A DNA stretch of 64,000 nt from Curvibacter delicatus NBRC 14919. Its GTDB lineage: Bacteria > Pseudomonadota > Gammaproteobacteria > Burkholderiales > Burkholderiaceae_C. Below, piece by piece: positions 61,780-64,000 of the stretch. Location of the stretch: the NCBI RefSeq assembly GCF_001592265.1, contig NZ_BCWP01000004.1, positions 1 to 64,000 of the forward strand, written 5' to 3'. A program made the position numbers and the translations under genes. How positions within the stretch are numbered: position 1 is the first letter of the stretch; each line of letters begins with the position of its first letter. The notes beneath the pieces are model-generated. The model ran no database searches. It was not told the origin of the DNA and saw nothing but the letters and a program-made list of their open reading frames with translations.

Positions 61780-62091
61780 GTGCCCCAACTCACCACTGCC
61801 CACAAAGATAAATTGATGGCCGATCTGCGCGTCATGATTGCCGATGCGGAAGAACTGCTGCGCGTGACGGCCGACCAGGCCAGCGGCAACGCCGCCGAAG
61901 TGCGCGGCCGCATCCAGGGTCGCCTGCAGCAGGCGCGCGCCGAACTGGCGCAACTGCAGGGTGCAGCGGTGGCCCAGGTCAAGGCGGCCGGCCATGCCGC
62001 CGATGAATTCGTGCATGAGAACCCCTGGAAATCGGTTGGTGTCGCTGCCGGCATCGGTCTGGTGATCGGCCTGCTGATCGGCCGTCGCTGA
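61780..62091 (+). CDS. YqjD/ElaB-type (DUF883) membrane-anchored protein
   Basis: The 103-residue protein has a helical N-terminal part (about residues 8-75) and a C-terminal hydrophobic anchor WKSVGVAAGIGLVIGLLIG, as in YqjD and ElaB, which dock ribosomes at the membrane in stationary phase in E. coli. It starts at GTG with AAGGAG ten bases upstream. It is the first of three adjacent YqjD-YqjE-YqjK-like genes. Confidence 0.85.
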   Translation: MPQLTTAHKDKLMADLRVMIADAEELLRVTADQASGNAAEVRGRIQGRLQQARAELAQLQGAAVAQVKAAGHAADEFVHENPWKSVGVAAGIGLVIGLLIGRR

Positions 62092-62095
62092 CCTC

Positions 62096-62497
62096 ATGAC
62101 GAACCCTGACGGAGGGCTTTTTTCCTCGGTGCGCCAGTTGCTGGCGACCGGGGTGGAGACTCTGCGTGTCCGGCTGGAACTGCTGAGTACCGAAGTTGAA
62201 GAGGAAAAACTTCGCCTGTTCGATGCTGTGCTCTGGGCCGGCCTGGCCCTGTTGCTGCTGGGCATGGGGCTGCTGTTCCTGTGTGGCCTGATCGTGGTCC
62301 TGCTGTGGGACCACCACCGGTTGCTCGCCCTGGGTGGCCTGACCGTGATCTTTCTTGGTTGCGGCTACTGGGTATTGCAGATCGCACGCGCGCGCCTGCG
62401 CGCCCCAGGCGGTCTGTTCACCAGCAGCGTGGCCGAACTGGCTCGTGACCACTCCGAACTGGCCCGCGAACGAGCCGGCCTGGATGAGGCGGAATGA
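62096..62497 (+). CDS. YqjE-type (phage-holin-family) membrane protein
   Basis: The 133-residue protein has two hydrophobic helices (about residues 45-70 and 78-98) within ALLLLGMGLLFLCGLIVVLLWDHHRLLALGGLTVIFL, flanked by charged helices. It matches YqjE, which databases file under a phage-holin superfamily; that name does not make it a phage gene. It starts four bases after the DUF883 stop and is followed one base after its stop by the YqjK-like gene. Confidence 0.85.
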   Translation: MTNPDGGLFSSVRQLLATGVETLRVRLELLSTEVEEEKLRLFDAVLWAGLALLLLGMGLLFLCGLIVVLLWDHHRLLALGGLTVIFLGCGYWVLQIARARLRAPGGLFTSSVAELARDHSELARERAGLDEAE

Positions 62498-62498
62498 C

Positions 62499-62807
62499 AT
62501 GTCGGGTGCGATGCGTTCACGCGAGACGGAGCTGGTGGCACGCAAGCAGCAACTGCTGATCCGCAGTGCCGAACTGCGCGTCACCTTGGCGCATCAATCC
62601 CAAACCCTGCAAGGACCGTTGGCCTTGGCCGACCAGGCTGTCAGTGGCACCCGCTGGCTACGCAGCCACCCGCAGTGGCCGTTGGGCGCCCTGTTGTTGC
62701 TGGCGGTCTTGCGCCCCCGCCGGGCACTGGCCTGGGCGGGGCGACTGTGGTGGGGTTGGGGCCTGTACAAACGGGCGCGCAGCTGGCTAGCACGCGGCGA
62801 GCACTGA
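62499..62807 (+). CDS. YqjK-type small protein
   Basis: The 102-residue protein has a basic helical start (RETELVARKQQLLIRSAELRVTLAHQSQTL) and one hydrophobic segment (WPLGALLLLAVLRPRRALAWAG), fitting the YqjK-like family. I chose the ATG at 62499, just after the YqjE-like stop. With the two preceding genes it forms a conserved YqjD-YqjE-YqjK-type operon. Function unknown. Confidence 0.78.
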   Translation: MSGAMRSRETELVARKQQLLIRSAELRVTLAHQSQTLQGPLALADQAVSGTRWLRSHPQWPLGALLLLAVLRPRRALAWAGRLWWGWGLYKRARSWLARGEH

Positions 62808-63028
62808 AGTCCAATCACGGCAACCAGCCCAGCCACCAGACTTCGGATCGGCTCAGCCGAAAATCAGTCACCGCCCTTGGGATAGAGCACTCTTGGCGTG
62901 CAACAAACAGTGCGGGTATTGGTCAACGTCACACTGCCGCCCGCGTTCAGAGGCCACTGGGCGCCATCCATTCATGCGGCACCGTCACTCGGCTCGCACG
63001 CCATCGGCCACGTGCGACAAGCGGCGAC

Positions 63029-63433
63029 CTATCCCAAACGCACCGGAAACCCTTGTACATCGAAAGGCAGGTAGCTGTCCAGCGCTCCGCGCTTGACGTC
63101 TTCCACCATGCGCTGGAGCAGCGCATCGGCATCCTGGCTGCTGGGCGCACGGCCGCCACTGCCCGACATGCCGGCGACAAAAACAAGTGCCCAAGGCTGG
63201 CCGAACTGACGCGCCTCATCGGCCAGTGCCGTAAACGAGACAATTTCTTCCGGTGTCTTGTCCACGCACATCAACGGCACCAGCGCACCACCTTGACCCG
63301 CCTCAAATCTGGCCGACTGCTCGGGCGTGCTGTCTTCCGGCAGTTCGGCCGAGGCGAAAACGAAAAGCAGACGCTGCGGCTCGGGCTGCTGCCGTGCAGC
63401 GGACAGCAGGTCATCAAAAGAGGAAATATTCAT
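63029..63433 (-). CDS. Small conserved protein divergent from nrdJ
   Basis: The 134-residue soluble protein begins NISSFDDLLSAARQQPEPQRLLFVFASAELP and has VPLMCVDKTPEEIVSFTALADEARQFGQPWALVFVAGM. I recognise no catalytic motif. It lies divergently next to the ribonucleotide reductase gene, a pairing I associate with Comamonadaceae genomes, and may assist that enzyme; this is inference from position. GAGGAAATATTCAT covers its start region. Confidence 0.7.
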   Translation of the reverse strand: MNISSFDDLLSAARQQPEPQRLLFVFASAELPEDSTPEQSARFEAGQGGALVPLMCVDKTPEEIVSFTALADEARQFGQPWALVFVAGMSGSGGRAPSSQDADALLQRMVEDVKRGALDSYLPFDVQGFPVRLG

Positions 63434-63435
63434 AC

Positions 63436-63449
63436 TTGATTTTCGTCAA
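63436..63449. promoter_or_regulatory. FNR-like box in the nrdJ divergent gap
   Basis: TTGATtttcGTCAA matches the FNR consensus except one base. It lies three bases upstream of the ATG of the minus-strand gene and about 140 bases upstream of the nrdJ ATG. No convincing -10 element for nrdJ lies at the canonical distance, so this is tentative. Confidence 0.4.
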
Positions 63450-63489
63450 GGCAGTGCCACACTTACACAAAGGCCGCCGCAAAACAGGC

Positions 63490-63508
63490 TGTTCGCACAA
63501 GGCGAACA
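63490..63508. promoter_or_regulatory. Inverted repeat upstream of nrdJ
   Basis: TGTTCGCacaagGCGAACA is a perfect 7-base inverted repeat with a 5-nt spacer, 75 bases upstream of the nrdJ ATG. It does not match the NrdR-box pattern I know. It may be an operator or a structured leader. Confidence 0.45.
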
Positions 63509-63582
63509 AGGTTTGTGACAGGTCAAACAGCAAAGCTGACCTCACTTTAGCATCGTGCAGAAATGATGAGGAGTAATGATTC

Positions 63583-64000
63583 ATGACCGACACCACGCAG
63601 AGCCCGCAAGTCAGCACCCAGACCCTTGCCCCCCAGTCCATCAGCGAAGAAGTGCTGCTGGAAAAGTACGCCAAAGGCGATGAACACAGCATCCTGCAGG
63701 TCAACCAGCGCGTGGCGCATGCGCTGGCCCAGATTGAGGCACCGGAGCAACGCACACACTGGGAGGGCCGGTTCCTGCATGCCCTGCAGCAGGGTTTCTT
63801 GCCGGCCGGACGCATCCAGTCCGCAGCCGGCACGGACCTGACGGCCACGCTGATCAACTGCTTTGTGCAGCCGGTGGGGGACTCGATCGCGCACGATGAC
63901 GAAGGCCACCCTGGCATCTACGTGGCGTTAATGGAAGCGGCCGAGACCATGCGCCGCGGCGGTGGCGTGGGTTACGACTTCTCCCGCATCCGGCCGCGCG
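63583..64000 (+). CDS. nrdJ: B12-dependent (class II) ribonucleotide reductase, N-terminal part
   Basis: The frame runs to the window edge, so only the first 139 residues are visible. They contain an SEEVLLEKYAKGDEHSILQVNQRVAHALAQIE start, FLPAGRIQSAAGTDLTATLINCFVQPVGDSI with the substrate-region cysteine, and AAETMRRGGGVGYDFSRIRPR, the barrel segment typical of adenosylcobalamin-dependent reductases. It makes deoxynucleotides without oxygen. GAGGAG precedes the ATG at 63583 at good spacing. The gene continues beyond 64000, so an AdoCbl-type C-terminus is inferred. Confidence 0.9.
   Translation, partial: MTDTTQSPQVSTQTLAPQSISEEVLLEKYAKGDEHSILQVNQRVAHALAQIEAPEQRTHWEGRFLHALQQGFLPAGRIQSAAGTDLTATLINCFVQPVGDSIAHDDEGHPGIYVALMEAAETMRRGGGVGYDFSRIRPR

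Noticed and set aside
62096-62497. Phage holin as evidence of a prophage
   Set aside because: The holin label belongs to a superfamily that includes chromosomal YqjE; no other phage gene is present.

Overview
The window is about 64 kb of GC-rich bacterial chromosome (by eye about two-thirds G+C). Gene order, protein families and dispersed intergenic repeats point to a betaproteobacterium of the Burkholderiales, most likely Comamonadaceae (Hydrogenophaga/Rhodoferax/Acidovorax-like). This is inferred from protein resemblance, not a database search. I see no rRNA, tRNA, CRISPR array, insertion sequence or prophage.

1-5.4 kb: glnS with a large internal insertion, then a visibly AT-richer single gene for an HD-domain/GHKL (HSP90-like) ATPase fusion, preceded by an 11-G tract, then two small genes. 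This one-gene island is the best candidate for an undescribed conflict or defence system. 5.4-16 kb: two near-duplicate membrane diguanylate cyclases around an exported flavodoxin, a secreted Bug-type binding protein fused to an alpha/beta hydrolase, a split YeeE/YedE transporter and assorted conserved genes. 16-28 kb: a chemoreceptor behind a perfect FNR box, small envelope proteins, a ferredoxin, DHH phosphoesterase, a permuted GTPase, gshA, an orphan flagellar-rod-like protein and a frameshifted NUDIX gene.

29.4-37.5 kb: a tightly overlapping eight-gene minus-strand operon (flavin amine oxidase, DUF1365, cyclopropane-fatty-acid-synthase-like methyltransferase, chalcone-isomerase-like, MFS, DUF3833, SDR, NTF2-like). 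It is divergent from a MerR/B12-binding regulator carrying the CarH/LitR photoreceptor motif W-x9-EH, with a GACAAAT palindrome between them. I read it as a light-controlled membrane-lipid remodelling module.

37.5-46 kb: dusC, a soluble Cache-CheW protein, GNAT, a hybrid histidine kinase, an RluA-type pseudouridine synthase, an SDR and a YdcH-like protein. 46-59.5 kb: a complete nitrate-respiration locus narXL-narK1-narK2-narGHJI-ppiC with FNR-like boxes upstream of narX and narK1. 59.6-64 kb: beta-carbonic anhydrase, nitronate monooxygenase, a YqjD/YqjE/YqjK-like trio, and the start of a B12-dependent ribonucleotide reductase running off the right edge.

Themes linking the regions are anaerobic nitrate metabolism (nar, the FNR boxes, possibly nrdJ), cobalamin use (photoreceptor, nrdJ) and four copies of one dispersed hairpin-plus-GCGCATATTCCA repeat, each just upstream of a plus-strand gene.
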